Below the pieces are notes generated by a model, which searched no databases, was not told the origin of the DNA, and saw only the letters and a list, made by a program, of their open reading frames with translations. A program made the position numbers and the translations under genes. From positions 43,480-107,479 of the forward strand of contig JAPOHD010000008.1 of assembly GCA_026671195.1 (NCBI GenBank): 64,000 bases of DNA, given 5' to 3'. Source of the DNA: Draconibacterium aestuarii (GTDB taxonomy: Bacteria; Bacteroidota; Bacteroidia; Bacteroidales; Prolixibacteraceae). Positions within the stretch are counted from its first letter, which is position 1; each line of letters starts with the position of its first letter. Positions 1 through 9,036 of the stretch are shown here, piece after piece.

Positions 1-882
1 CAGTGGATTCATGCCGAATACAACAAAAAATGATGTCCATTTTTTATAAAATTTGACATCGATTACCCAGATTAAAATACTTAAAATAACCGACGCCCAT
101 CCGGCTGAGTACAATACATAGGAACTGGTCCAAAGTGCTTTGTTAATCGGGAAGAACTGCCCCCATATAAAACCAGCCACGATTCCGGCCACTCCGCCTA
201 ACATAAGTTTTACAACGATCTTCTCTTTTTCAGTTTCTTTTATTAATGCACCGACCATATAACCGATTAATGCAGTAACGATTGCCGGAAATGTACTTAA
301 AAGTCCTTCCGGATCAAATGGGATCCCGAATCCTGAATACAGGTGATTCTCGCCCAGAATCATTGTATCGAATCCAACAGCGACATTATTAGACAGGCTA
401 AAAGGATCGGTGCCTCCAAAAGAATATAGAATCACCCAGTACATCAATAGAATTACGGCAGAGATATGGGGCAACCATTTTTTTCGAACCGCCAATACAA
501 TTACCGATGATATCCCATAAACCACGGCAATCCGTTGTAACACTCCCATAATCCGGAGATTTGAAAAGTCCGTTTTCCACTGAGGAAACGAATTCAGGAA
601 AAGACCAATCGCAAATATCAAAAAGGTTCGCTTGGTTAAACGAATAAAAGAGTCGCGATTAAGTTCATTTCCGTATTTCGAAAAAGAGAAGAACATGGAA
701 ACACCTACAACAAAAAGAAAGAATGGAAAAACAAGGTCGGTTGGAGTGCATCCGTGCCATTGTGCATGGCGAAGCGGTGCATAAATATTGGACCAACTTC
801 CGGGATTATTTACCGTAATCATTGCTGCGATTGTTATTCCACGTAAAACATCAAGCGCGAGGTATCTTTTAGTTGCTTTCAT
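1..882 (-). CDS. Heparan-alpha-glucosaminide N-acetyltransferase-like (DUF5009/NagX) membrane protein, C-terminus outside window
   Basis: The 294 codons present start at the ATG complementary to 880-882 and run off the left edge. The N-terminus reads RYLALDVLRGITIAAMI, followed by a segment containing HAQWHGCTPTDLVFPFFLF. This is the signature of the bacterial HGSNAT/DUF5009 group of membrane acyltransferases, which are thought to pass acetyl groups across the inner membrane to sugars. At least seven hydrophobic segments are visible and the conserved His and Asp lie in the first loop. Family members often sit with glycan-degradation genes, but no partner is visible here. The family call is firm; the substrate is unknown. 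Confidence 0.8.
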   Translation of the reverse strand, partial: MKATKRYLALDVLRGITIAAMITVNNPGSWSNIYAPLRHAQWHGCTPTDLVFPFFLFVVGVSMFFSFSKYGNELNRDSFIRLTKRTFLIFAIGLFLNSFPQWKTDFSNLRIMGVLQRIAVVYGISSVIVLAVRKKWLPHISAVILLMYWVILYSFGGTDPFSLSNNVAVGFDTMILGENHLYSGFGIPFDPEGLLSTFPAIVTALIGYMVGALIKETEKEKIVVKLMLGGVAGIVAGFIWGQFFPINKALWTSSYVLYSAGWASVILSILIWVIDVKFYKKWTSFFVVFGMNPL

Positions 883-1430
883 GACTCGTTCATTATTTGT
901 TTAATCATGAATGAACTAACAAAATCAATTATTAGCTCATATTTTCATACTGTTTGTTCAATCAAAAATAGCTTTTTTTATAATACGTATGACATATTTA
1001 TTGGTGTGTTTTTTAAAACTTTTTCGAAATACTATGTGATTTTTTTATCTGTTAAAGGCTATAAATAATTGCAGTATCATATACTATTCCATTTACAGTT
1101 AGAAATGCAAGTCTTTTATTAACACACATTACTCTTTGAAAATTTATTAGATTCTCTACGGAATAGATTTCATCCTAACCAAACAAATTACTTATTTTAA
1201 AAGAGTAGATTTTTGAGCATTACACGGAATGGCTTTCCCCTCCTGTCCATTCATTCTCATTTTAAAATTCAAGTCAACTTTAATTTATCATACATATTCT
1301 ACTTGTTTGACGAGATTACATACAAAAAAAGACACTTACTGTTTAGTAAGTGTCTTTCCCTTATTTTGAGTTTGAATAACCTAAATATTTTATTCCGCTA
1401 TCGAATTCCAATAAACGTATTTGCAAGTGC
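883..1430. other. Gene-free stretch left of the small secreted protein gene
   Basis: This AT-rich stretch separates two minus-strand genes. I see no credible coding sequence in it; open frames on the plus strand have no signal or family features. The only clear structure is the hairpin at 1324-1357, listed separately. The upstream region of the acyltransferase gene has no good match to the Bacteroidota promoter consensus. Confidence 0.5.
1324..1357 (-). terminator. Intrinsic terminator of the small secreted protein gene
   Basis: A perfect 12-bp stem (AAAGACACTTAC at 1328-1339 with GTAAGTGTCTTT at 1346-1357) closes a 6-nt loop. Read on the minus strand it is followed by a run of seven T. It lies about 75 bp past the stop of the 1431-1805 gene. 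Confidence 0.85.
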
Positions 1431-1805
1431 CTACAAATGTTTTCTCTTGCGCTCAACAAATGTACCGTTTGGTATACCGGCATCAGTTCTTCCTTTTTCG
1501 CTGGCAATTACCAAAGCTTTTCTTTTTGGATTGTAACTTTTTATTTCGCTTGACACAGGATTATTTGTGTAGTGAATATTGTTCCAATGTAAACGTTTTG
1601 GATTATGAGTTTGTACATAATCTTCCCTTACAACGGTTACGCTGTTAAATGGTCGCTTTTTAGGGTGCTTTACCAACCTTCTACTGCCATTTTTTTCAAC
1701 AGCAATTTCGGTTTTAGCATCTATATTGTTAGCACTAACTTCTCCACCATTTGCGTAACCAGCCACCATAACTACGGCGAATATAAAAAGCAATTTTTTC
1801 ATCAC
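1431..1805 (-). CDS. Small exported protein of unknown function
   Basis: A 124-residue product starting MMKKLLFIFAVVMVAGYANG, a good Sec signal peptide cleaved near residue 20. The mature part is short, basic and rich in Lys, Arg, Asn and His, with no domain I recognise. The opposite strand is also open over part of this interval. The signal peptide and the strong minus-strand terminator just downstream favour this strand. The neighbours give no functional clue. The gene stands alone and is probably expressed from its own promoter between 1806 and 2000. Confidence 0.55.
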   Translation of the reverse strand: MMKKLLFIFAVVMVAGYANGGEVSANNIDAKTEIAVEKNGSRRLVKHPKKRPFNSVTVVREDYVQTHNPKRLHWNNIHYTNNPVSSEIKSYNPKRKALVIASEKGRTDAGIPNGTFVERKRKHL

Positions 1806-2305
1806 ATTAATTTTTTTTTGTTGTTTTTATCATATTATTTCTTCCCACAAAGAAGCTGGTTTATTACAAGGGATTTTAAGCACATTAGATCAACAACTAA
1901 TCCAATACGATCAAAAACGGTACATACAAGATTCAGTACTTATAAATGCACTAAATTTCATGCATAAAAATTAAAATACAAAGGAGAATTAAAGTGACCA
2001 ACTTGATAGATTGATTCCTTCCGTAAAAAGATTGAATAGTTTCAACGTGTTTTAAAAAGAACACTAGTTATTCTATGTGGTCCGAAGTTGCGAAAAAGAG
2101 AACGAAACAATTACAATGCCATCTTATGTGGCATCTGGCAAGGTGTTTTTATTAAGAGTTTTCAAGATTGACAAGTGATATTCATTCATTTAATTCCAAC
2201 AAATAAGAATAAAGATTAGGCCTAATCATTTACACAGCATACCCGGGAATACATCATGAAATATTATCTGCAGCCAGATTCTCATGAAGCACAATATATG
2301 AGCAA
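1806..2305. other. Gene-free stretch between two minus-strand genes
   Basis: About 500 bp of AT-rich sequence with no coding frame that has family or signal features. It should contain the promoter of the 1431-1805 gene and the 3' end of the HxlR transcript. No strong hairpin with a T tract is visible. Confidence 0.4.
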
Positions 2306-2641
2306 TTAACTAACAATCTCCTCAAAATGTTCCAATGCCCAGTTCACCATCATGTCAACAGCAGGCATAAATTCTTTACCTGTTTTGGTAAGTGAGTATT
2401 CAACACGAGGAGGAATTTCAGCATACATTTTTCGATTAATGAGTTTATCTTCTTCCAGGCGTTTTAAAGTACTGGAAAGCATTTTTTGCGAAATATCAGG
2501 AATAGCTGCATTTAATTCCTTGTAACGCATAATGTTGTTTTGGTTTAAGGTGCTTAAAATTAGTAACGACCATTTGTCGCTCATCCGGTTTATAATATTA
2601 CGGATAGGGCATGTTGGGTAAAGCGGATTTAAAGTTCGCAT
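2306..2641 (-). CDS. HxlR-family winged-helix transcriptional regulator
   Basis: A 111-residue protein with the compact HxlR/DUF24 layout: Cys at position 11 in TCPIRNIIN, then KWSLLILSTL, then the recognition region ISQKMLSSTLKRLEEDKLI and the wing RVEYSLTKTGKEF. HxlR proteins bind as dimers, and several sense reactive aldehydes, quinones or disulfide stress through the N-terminal Cys, which is present here. The gene is divergent from the cupin gene at 2873 across a 231-bp region, so that gene is the likely target. It forms the left boundary of the exported-enzyme cluster. Confidence 0.9.
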   Translation of the reverse strand: MRTLNPLYPTCPIRNIINRMSDKWSLLILSTLNQNNIMRYKELNAAIPDISQKMLSSTLKRLEEDKLINRKMYAEIPPRVEYSLTKTGKEFMPAVDMMVNWALEHFEEIVS

Positions 2642-2872
2642 GATCTCGTGTTTTTATTATTTACAAAACTAATAAATAATCTCTTTTAGAGAGTAAAAGA
2701 CTAAAAGCGTGTTACTGCTTGCTTAAATTTTAACTTTTTTGAGAAAATCTCACCTGCCTAAGTGATTGATGTTCTGCAATTCTAACCTGCAAGTCAGGTA
2801 ACGAACCTGTTTGCACAGCTAGAAATTAGTGTTGAAATTTGAGGTATTCAAATAGTAAAAAAGAATAAAGTA

Positions 2873-3307
2873 ATGAAAAATCTATTAGTAAAAAATGTAA
2901 ACACTTTAGCAGGTGAGAAAATCGACAGAGATGGAAATCAATTCACCGTAAAAACGATTATCACTGATGAAGAGACTTCAAAATGCAGAGCTAATTTTGT
3001 GGAAGTAGAACCAGGGAATTATGCTTACGGATATCATTATCACGAAGCCAATGAAGAGGTTTTTTATATCATTAGCGGAAGTGGTATTGTTCGAACAATT
3101 GAGGGGGAACTACCCTTAAAAACAGGCGATGTAATTGGATTTCCAACGGGAGAGAAAGGCGCACATGTAATGATGAATAAATCAGAAAACGAGAAACTGG
3201 TGTACATCGATTTTGGTACAACTGTTCTTCCTGATGTAGTTCATCTTCCTGATTTTAACAAAATAATGGTCATCAGCAAAGAAGTAAACGGCGTTTACGA
3301 CAAGTAA
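2873..3307 (+). CDS. Cupin-domain protein (cytoplasmic)
   Basis: 144 residues forming a single cupin barrel. Motif 1 is YGYHYHEANEEVFYIISGSG (two His and a Glu as metal ligands). Motif 2 is GDVIGFPTGEKGAHVM with the third His. There is no signal peptide, unlike the other two cupins of the cluster. Proteins like this are annotated as sugar isomerase-like or general cupins, and no reaction can be assigned. It is divergent from the HxlR gene and followed by a strong terminator, so it is probably a single-gene unit under HxlR control. Confidence 0.85.
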   Translation: MKNLLVKNVNTLAGEKIDRDGNQFTVKTIITDEETSKCRANFVEVEPGNYAYGYHYHEANEEVFYIISGSGIVRTIEGELPLKTGDVIGFPTGEKGAHVMMNKSENEKLVYIDFGTTVLPDVVHLPDFNKIMVISKEVNGVYDK

Positions 3308-3318
3308 AATAATTTAAG

Positions 3319-3368
3319 AACAGGGACTTTGTTGTCATGTTGCTGATTTAAGAGTTCCTGTTTTTTTT
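3319..3368 (+). terminator. Intrinsic terminator after the cupin gene
   Basis: The stem AACAGGGACT (3319-3328) pairs with AGTTCCTGTT (3353-3362) and is followed by an eight-T run. The T run contains a TTG that opens the next reading frame, which argues that the next gene really begins at its ATG at 3385. Confidence 0.8.
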
Positions 3369-3384
3369 GAACAAAGTGAATGTT

Positions 3385-3891
3385 ATGACAAAGAAAGGAA
3401 TGATTCTAATATTGGCAATCGCAGTAATTTTTGGTGCTTGTATCACTCAAGATGAAAGAGATAACAATCTTGCTCAAAATGATATGGAAGCCATAAAACA
3501 GGTGCTCGAAGATTACAAAACTTCCATCAACCAGGCAGACACAACACTGGCAGCCTTTTTCTGGCAGACGACTCCAGAGGTAAGTTTTATACATCCCAAA
3601 GGACACGAAAAAGGCTGGGAGGAAATCAAATCTGGTATTTATGAAATGTTTGGGAGTCGGTTCTCCAAGCGCGATTTAAAAAGTTATAATGAATCTGTTC
3701 AGATTTACGGAGATATGGCAGTTATTGAGTTTTACTGGATTTTTGATGCTATTTTTAGTGGAGAGAATCCGGAATTGATGCAAAGCAAAGGTCGGGAAAC
3801 ACAGGTAATGAAGAAAATTGGGGAAGAATGGCAAATTGTCCATGTACATTATTCGGGCATGCCAAAAACAGGAGAAAGAGAAGGATTTTAA
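3385..3891 (+). CDS. NTF2-like (SnoaL/DUF4440-type) lipoprotein
   Basis: From the ATG at 3385 the product is 168 residues. It has a lipoprotein signal (MTKKGMILILAIAVIFGAC) with the Cys near residue 19, then one NTF2-like cone domain with the usual pattern ending MKKIGEEWQIVHVHYSG. An in-frame TTG at 3367 and GTG at 3376 exist, but they lie in or just after the terminator T tract. These folds hold small hydrophobic ligands and may be enzymes (isomerases, cyclases) or binding proteins. It is one of three NTF2-like genes in this cluster, but it lies on the opposite strand to the other two. Confidence 0.8.
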   Translation: MTKKGMILILAIAVIFGACITQDERDNNLAQNDMEAIKQVLEDYKTSINQADTTLAAFFWQTTPEVSFIHPKGHEKGWEEIKSGIYEMFGSRFSKRDLKSYNESVQIYGDMAVIEFYWIFDAIFSGENPELMQSKGRETQVMKKIGEEWQIVHVHYSGMPKTGEREGF

Positions 3892-4015
3892 GGACTCCAC
3901 AATAATACTTTGCGTTGAATATAAACTTTAATGGGTTGAATAAATCAAATACTCAAAGTTTCAGTTAATAAAATCATTTAGGTAGATAAACAGCTCTAAA
4001 TATTAACCAACACTA

Positions 4016-4510
4016 TTATTTATTATCCGAAATCTTATAATATTCTTCCTCCATAACTGGTCTTATCCAGACTGCACCACCATCATCGGTGTTTAAGCTA
4101 ACGGCAATGTGCGCAAATTCACTGTCGGGTGTTGCACCATGCCAGTGTACCACATTTCGTGGTATTTCAACCACATCACCTTTTTTTAATAATCGGGCTG
4201 GCTGTCCTAAGGCCTGGTAATATCCTTTGCCTTCGGTAATAAAAAGAACCTGACCGCCCGGATGTGAGTGCCAGTTTGTTCTTGCTTTGGGTTCGAAGGT
4301 TACATTGCCAAAACGCGCATGTAATGTACTATCGTTAGCACCCATCATTTGCAACCACACTGTTCCTGCAAAATTTGGGCTGTCAATTTTTTCTCCTTTT
4401 GGAAAAACTGATTCGCTTTTACTCATCGCTCTGTCTGTACTTTTCTCAGTAGTACAACTTGCAATTACTATTACAAGAAATAGAAGACTGATTTTTACAC
4501 TGTATTTCAT
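4016..4510 (-). CDS. Cupin lipoprotein, hydroxynitrile-lyase-like subgroup
   Basis: 164 residues with a lipobox (LFLVIVIASC) and one cupin domain. Motif 1 is NWHSHPGGQVLFITEGKG and motif 2 is GDVVEIPRNVVHWHGATP. The His-x-His-x3-Gln set plus the later His matches the Mn-binding set of the small cupins that include bacterial (R)-hydroxynitrile lyases and the TM1459 type, where Gln replaces the usual Glu. It is the last gene of the minus-strand run 13148-4016 and a paralogue of the cupin at 12639. The enzymatic role is not established; periplasmic anchoring is inferred from the lipobox. Confidence 0.8.
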   Translation of the reverse strand: MKYSVKISLLFLVIVIASCTTEKSTDRAMSKSESVFPKGEKIDSPNFAGTVWLQMMGANDSTLHARFGNVTFEPKARTNWHSHPGGQVLFITEGKGYYQALGQPARLLKKGDVVEIPRNVVHWHGATPDSEFAHIAVSLNTDDGGAVWIRPVMEEEYYKISDNK

Positions 4511-4528
4511 GATTGAATAAATTAATGT

Positions 4529-5269
4529 TTATTGTTCCTGTCTGCTTTCAAGTATTTGATTTAAAACTGCCTGAGCTGCTTTGGATTCTTTTTTACCCAC
4601 TTTCGATTGAAGTATACCTACAAATTCATTCAACTGTTCCGGTGTGTACCCTACATTCAAACAAATGGATAAGTGACTGCGCAACATGGGTTCTGCTCCT
4701 CCAATTGCACTGATCACCGAAACTGTTACCAGTTCGCGTTCTGCAAAGCTTAAAACATCACGATCAAAAATATCGGCAAACAAATGTTCTTTCAGAAAAA
4801 CCTCTATTACTGGTGCAAAAGCAGCATAACCGCTTTGTGTTTCGCCTAATGGCCTCCCGATAAGTGTTTCCAGATTTGCTTTTCCTCTGTCATATTTACT
4901 TCGGTTGTCATTCAAGGGTGATGCTTCAACTCCTGCTTCATCTTTCATTCCCTTTGCTTCCCTTTCGTCCACCACTTCCATAAAAGTTTGTAATCCACGT
5001 ATGCTACGCGGAAAACCACAGTAGGCATAAAGGTGGACCATAATCTCTTTAATCTCATTAACCGTTAGACCTGCTTCCAAACCTTCGCTAATTGCGGGTT
5101 TTAATTGTTGTAATTCGCCTTTAGCTGTTAAGGCAGCAATGGGAATTATGCTTTGTTGCTTTGCCGATAAAGTCATAGTCAATTCTTCATTGTTCTGTGC
5201 AAATAAGCTTCCATAAAAGCAGGTTACACCCATTAGTACCATCAATATCCGTAAACCTATTTTCTTCAT
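4529..5269 (-). CDS. Exported carboxymuconolactone-decarboxylase/AhpD-like protein
   Basis: 246 residues. A Sec signal peptide (ending near YGSLFAQ) precedes two tandem CMD-like halves. The first half, about residues 40-105, contains HLYAYCGFPRS. The second, about 140-235, contains FAERELVTVSVISAIGG and HLSICLNVGYTPEQLNE. CMD proteins decarboxylate gamma-carboxymuconolactone or act as AhpD-type peroxidase partners. A single Cys in the first half rather than CxxC argues against AhpD-type redox chemistry. An exported CMD is unusual. It sits 18 bp from the downstream cupin and 11 bp from the upstream esterase, so the genes are co-transcribed. Confidence 0.85.
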   Translation of the reverse strand: MKKIGLRILMVLMGVTCFYGSLFAQNNEELTMTLSAKQQSIIPIAALTAKGELQQLKPAISEGLEAGLTVNEIKEIMVHLYAYCGFPRSIRGLQTFMEVVDEREAKGMKDEAGVEASPLNDNRSKYDRGKANLETLIGRPLGETQSGYAAFAPVIEVFLKEHLFADIFDRDVLSFAERELVTVSVISAIGGAEPMLRSHLSICLNVGYTPEQLNEFVGILQSKVGKKESKAAQAVLNQILESRQEQ

Positions 5270-5280
5270 GTCTTATATTT

Positions 5281-6905
5281 TTAAATACCACCCCGATTTT
5301 GAATTTTATCTCTACTCTTCATTGCCTTTTCAATTACATTCAGTCGCGCTTTTGTGGGATCAGTTTCGCCAACAGCTTTACCATCACGCTGAAATTCAAG
5401 GATCTGATTCGTTTTGGGATTATTTAATGGCCATTTCGGCAATCCCTTACCGTTTGGGTCACCTGTCTTTGCAAAATTAATCCAGTAGGCATTCATCATC
5501 CTGGTAACCTCTTTGTCCTCTGCTGACGGAGTAGGTGGTGGCCCGAAACCTCCTCCCTGCTCCAAAATATTGAACGCAAAAGAAATATCGGTTCCATGCC
5601 CGGGACCACAGGGCGCTCTTTCTGCCATGTAAGAAGGCACATAATCAAACAGGAAAACGTAGGCTGGTTCATCAATAGCGGTAAAGGCTCTTGCTGAGAA
5701 CCGGGCAGGCTCAGCCCATACCCAGTCGGTATTAAACCTTGCCTGTACTTCCGCGAATTCTTTATTGCCATCCGGATCATAGGCTGCTTTTGCTTCATCT
5801 TTCAGTTCACCGAACACTGAGAAAAGTTCTTCTTTTGTAGTGCTTGAATTAACGAATCCTCCGCCAATTTCTGCACTGTTGTTTCCGATCATTAGCAGCA
5901 CCTTTGCTTGCCTACCAGCCTTATAAGCCTTTTCAGCTGTTTCCACCACAAATTTACCGTCCAGAATCGGGCCCGGATAAATACGCGGTCCTCCCTGTCC
6001 ATCTGTTTCTCCACCTCCAACAATATCTACAACAGGAAGGGCACGAAGTTTAGCCAGTGCGGCTGCATCAGTTCCTTCAATACCATGCATTTTGGCAAAA
6101 TTTATCCCAATCGTTTCAGCTGAAACCGGGTAAAGCGCATCAGCATTTTCTTTATTGATTGGTCTGCCGGTGAGAACTCCATCGCGTCCACCACTGAATG
6201 ACCGATTGCCTTTTGGAAAAGGCCATGAGCAGTTGGTATAGTTAGCAATGAGTGAACAGAAACACCGCCGGCAGAGAAACCGAAAATGGTCACATTATTC
6301 GGATCGCCACCAATAGTAGCAATATTCTCCTGTACCCAACGCAATGCAGCAATCTGGTCCATAAATGCATAACTGCCCTTGGGCTCTTCCGGATGCTCCT
6401 CGCTCAATGCAGGGAAAGCAAAATGACCAAGACGTCCAAGACGATAATTCATTGAGACAAGGATAACTCCCTGGTTGGCAAATCCAACTCCGGATGTGTT
6501 TCCGCTACCTCCAGTAAAACCACCGCCATGAATCCAAACCATGACCGGCAGCTTTACTCCCTCTTTGGCAGTGGCAGGTGTCCACACATTAAGGTAGAGG
6601 CAATCTTCCGATGAGCCTTGCTGGATGGTTCCCGACGCAGCACCCCAACCTACCGCTGCACAAGTGGGGCCAAACTCACTCGCATCGCGCACTCCCTCCC
6701 AGGGTTGTACAGGTTGTGGCGGGCGCCAGCGAAATTCACCCACCGGTGGAGCAGCAAAAGGAATTCCCTTAAAAATAGTGACATCGCCTTCTGTTACTCC
6801 TCTAATAATTCCTGATGTTATTTTTACTTCCGGCCCTGAAGCCTTTTGTGCTTTTACCGAGAATGCGATAAAAAGGACTATCAATCCAGATATTACTATT
6901 TTCAT
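5281..6905 (-). pseudogene. Exported type-B carboxylesterase (para-nitrobenzyl esterase-like), frameshifted
   Basis: Two adjacent frames together make one complete carboxylesterase of about 540 residues. 6905-6102 carries the signal peptide, the oxyanion-hole HGGGF and the nucleophile motif GFSAGG (Ser211). 6090-5281 carries the C-terminal half with the catalytic-His region GPGHGTD. Reading frames switch at about 6193, where HSVVDAME replaces the expected HSGGGRDG; loss of one G would explain it. The next residues in the second frame, TGRPINKENADALYPVS, continue the family alignment without a gap. It may be a real loss of function or a sequencing error. It is embedded in the minus-strand operon between the CMD and NTF2-like genes. 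Confidence 0.85.
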
Positions 6906-6956
6906 TATAATTTTCGTTTTAGTTGTAAATTTATGTTCGATCTGTCGGTTTTACTG

Positions 6957-7430
6957 TCAATGATCTCCGGGAGTCAGTAATCGGGTAAACGAAAGTGCCC
7001 CTAACATCCACTTGTCGTCTTGTTTTATATACACTTCGGTAACCTCAAATGGATTGGTTACTTTATTTCCGCCAACCTCTGCCAGCAGATCAATTCGGTT
7101 TAAGAGAATAGCTGTATTGTCTATAATGTTTACCGATACATCATGAATGTCAGCCTTTTTGTACCAAATATCACCACTTTTAATGATGCCAAGTTCCTGT
7201 TCGGTTCCCCAGTGTCCGCCCATGTGCACAAATTCAGCTTTTGGGTGAAACAGTTTACTCAGTTCATCGACATTTTTATCCGACATCCATTGCCACTTGT
7301 CTTTCGATAGCTTAACTATTTCCTGTTCCTTATCTGTAAAGCTTTGAGGTGTTCGGTTTGCACCTGGTTGGCTGTATGTAAATTGTGTACTCATAATAAT
7401 CAGGAATAAACCAATAATTATTGTTTTCAT
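6957..7430 (-). CDS. Exported NTF2-like (DUF4440) protein, tandem copy 1
   Basis: 157 residues with a signal peptide (MKTIIIGLFLIIMSTQFTYSQ) and one NTF2-like domain: EIVKLSKDKWQWMSDKNVDE, then FHPKAEFVHMGGHWGT, then a C-terminal beta pair ending DDKWMLGALSFTRL. It is clearly paralogous to the next gene upstream (7474), with shared KDKWQWM, ADIHDV-type and IWYK segments, so the pair arose by tandem duplication. The fold binds small ligands and some members are isomerases or cyclases; the role here is unknown. It is 51 bp from the esterase and 43 bp from its paralogue. Confidence 0.85.
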   Translation of the reverse strand: MKTIIIGLFLIIMSTQFTYSQPGANRTPQSFTDKEQEIVKLSKDKWQWMSDKNVDELSKLFHPKAEFVHMGGHWGTEQELGIIKSGDIWYKKADIHDVSVNIIDNTAILLNRIDLLAEVGGNKVTNPFEVTEVYIKQDDKWMLGALSFTRLLTPGDH

Positions 7431-7473
7431 CTCTTTAGTTTTTAATTGTTTACTGCGCGTAATTTCCGTTTGA

Positions 7474-7926
7474 TTAATGTTCTATTGTATGTGTATCGCG
7501 CACGCTGCTAAATGTCAGGTTCAGCAATTTCCAGTTGCTTTCGTGCTTTTGATAGACTTCTGTAACCGTAAACTCAGTCGACACATCATTCCCGCGAACA
7601 TGTGCAATAAGAGTAATCCGATTCCAAAGAATGGCAGTGTCGTCAAATGTTTTTACCACCACATCGTGTACATCTGCCTGCTTGTACCAGATGCTTCCGC
7701 TTTTAATAATTTCAAGTTCCCGTGTCTTTCCCCACGTACCACTCATGTGGATAAATCTTGAATCGTTATGGAAAAGTTCAGCAAGCTTGTCCACGTTTTT
7801 GTCGGCCATCCATTGCCACTTATCTTTTGATAGCTGAATGATTTCCTGTTCTGTTGCAGTATTTTGCGCAAAAGCCCATTGCGCACAAAGTAGAATTACA
7901 AATAGTCCGATAACTTTTGTTTTCAT
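7474..7926 (-). CDS. Exported NTF2-like (DUF4440) protein, tandem copy 2
   Basis: 150 residues, with signal peptide MKTKVIGLFVILLCAQWAFAQ followed by the same domain as its neighbour (IQLSKDKWQWMADKNVDK, FHNDSRFIHMSGTWGK, SGSIWYKQADVHDV). The two copies differ most in the last 25 residues. Retention of two exported copies beside esterases suggests they act on or bind a pathway intermediate in the periplasm, but this is inference from context. Confidence 0.85.
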   Translation of the reverse strand: MKTKVIGLFVILLCAQWAFAQNTATEQEIIQLSKDKWQWMADKNVDKLAELFHNDSRFIHMSGTWGKTRELEIIKSGSIWYKQADVHDVVVKTFDDTAILWNRITLIAHVRGNDVSTEFTVTEVYQKHESNWKLLNLTFSSVRDTHTIEH

Positions 7927-7955
7927 ATGCTATACTTTTACTGATTAATAGTTTT

Positions 7956-9020
7956 TTACATATTTTTTCCAAAGAATTCATTAAGCTTGTTCATCGCCTG
8001 CTCTACATATTCAGGAACATAATAAGTTTGAATATGTGTAGCACCAGGTATCAGAAATAATTCTTTATCGTTTGTTCCGGTGGCAAGGTGAAAAGCCCGG
8101 TCTGTCATGTAATAAGTATCGGCTTTACTACCTGACATCATCAGCAAAGGTTGATTGATTAAATCCATATTAGTTGCAGCATCAAATTCCATCAAATCGA
8201 GCAAACTGCTCATCGTGTATCGAAATGTAGAATTGGGATGGGCATGTGTTCTGTGGTAATAATAATGTCCTTCACGATAGAGGTCGAACGGCATTTGGTC
8301 TGCCATTTCATCAGTAATTTCGGTATCGGCAGCATAGCGTATTTCACCTCCGCCTGCTTCTAAAGCACGGGCTTCTGTCGCTTCAATTAACCGGTCTTGA
8401 ATCGTTTTGAGGCCGGAGTTCATAAATCCGTTACGCCTTACTTCGCCCGAATTAAACATACTAAGTGTGGCAACGGCTTTAAAACGTTTGTCGGTCTGGG
8501 CTGCTTTTAAAGTATAGCCGCCACCGCCACAAACGCCCAGTACACCCAGTTGCTTATTGTTTACACCTGCATATTGGGTGATAAAATCTGCCATTCCGCG
8601 AATGTCATTAATCCGGTTGGCAGGCTTATCCAAATTACGGGGTTCGCCGCCACTGGCTCCCTGGTACGATGCATCGGCAGCAATGGCAATGTAACCCGAT
8701 TCTGCCAAACGTTGTGCATATAATCCGGCCACCTGTTCTTTTACACCGCCGTTAGGCTGCGCAACAACAACAGCCGGATAACTTTTTGAAGGATCATAAT
8801 TCGCTGGTGTATAAACGTTGGCAGCGATATTGATGCCATCCAGTTTATAATTTACAGGATGAATATTTAATTCGCCTTTTACATTTTCAGTAAGAGCATT
8901 GCTATAAACCAGTCCAAATGGATTCTTTACCGTGTTTTGACCAAAAGACAATCCACAGGTTGTTACAAGCATAACCATTATTATTCTTTTAATCATTTTC
9001 TGTTTAATAGTCTGAATCAT
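7956..9020 (-). CDS. Exported alpha/beta hydrolase, dienelactone-hydrolase-like
   Basis: 354 residues from the ATG at 9020, chosen because it follows the upstream stop (9037) and has a GGGA element just before it. A longer in-frame start at 9059 would overlap the upstream gene. A signal peptide ends near LSFGQ. The core has VCGGGGYTLKAA with Cys or Ser in the nucleophile-elbow position, an Asp in SGSKADTYYM and His in PGATHIQTYY, the arrangement of dienelactone-hydrolase-type enzymes acting on lactones or esters. It sits in the operon between the NTF2-like pair and another esterase. The substrate is unknown. Confidence 0.8.
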   Translation of the reverse strand: MIQTIKQKMIKRIIMVMLVTTCGLSFGQNTVKNPFGLVYSNALTENVKGELNIHPVNYKLDGINIAANVYTPANYDPSKSYPAVVVAQPNGGVKEQVAGLYAQRLAESGYIAIAADASYQGASGGEPRNLDKPANRINDIRGMADFITQYAGVNNKQLGVLGVCGGGGYTLKAAQTDKRFKAVATLSMFNSGEVRRNGFMNSGLKTIQDRLIEATEARALEAGGGEIRYAADTEITDEMADQMPFDLYREGHYYYHRTHAHPNSTFRYTMSSLLDLMEFDAATNMDLINQPLLMMSGSKADTYYMTDRAFHLATGTNDKELFLIPGATHIQTYYVPEYVEQAMNKLNEFFGKNM

Positions 9021-9036
9021 AGTTCCCTTTTTAGTT

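Noticed and set aside
1213..1967. Plus-strand coding frames over the small secreted protein gene
   Set aside because: They are antisense to a gene with a good signal peptide and terminator, and have no protein-like features themselves.
4529..5269. AhpD-type peroxidase partner
   Set aside because: Only one Cys is present in the motif region, where AhpD needs CxxC, and no AhpC gene is nearby.
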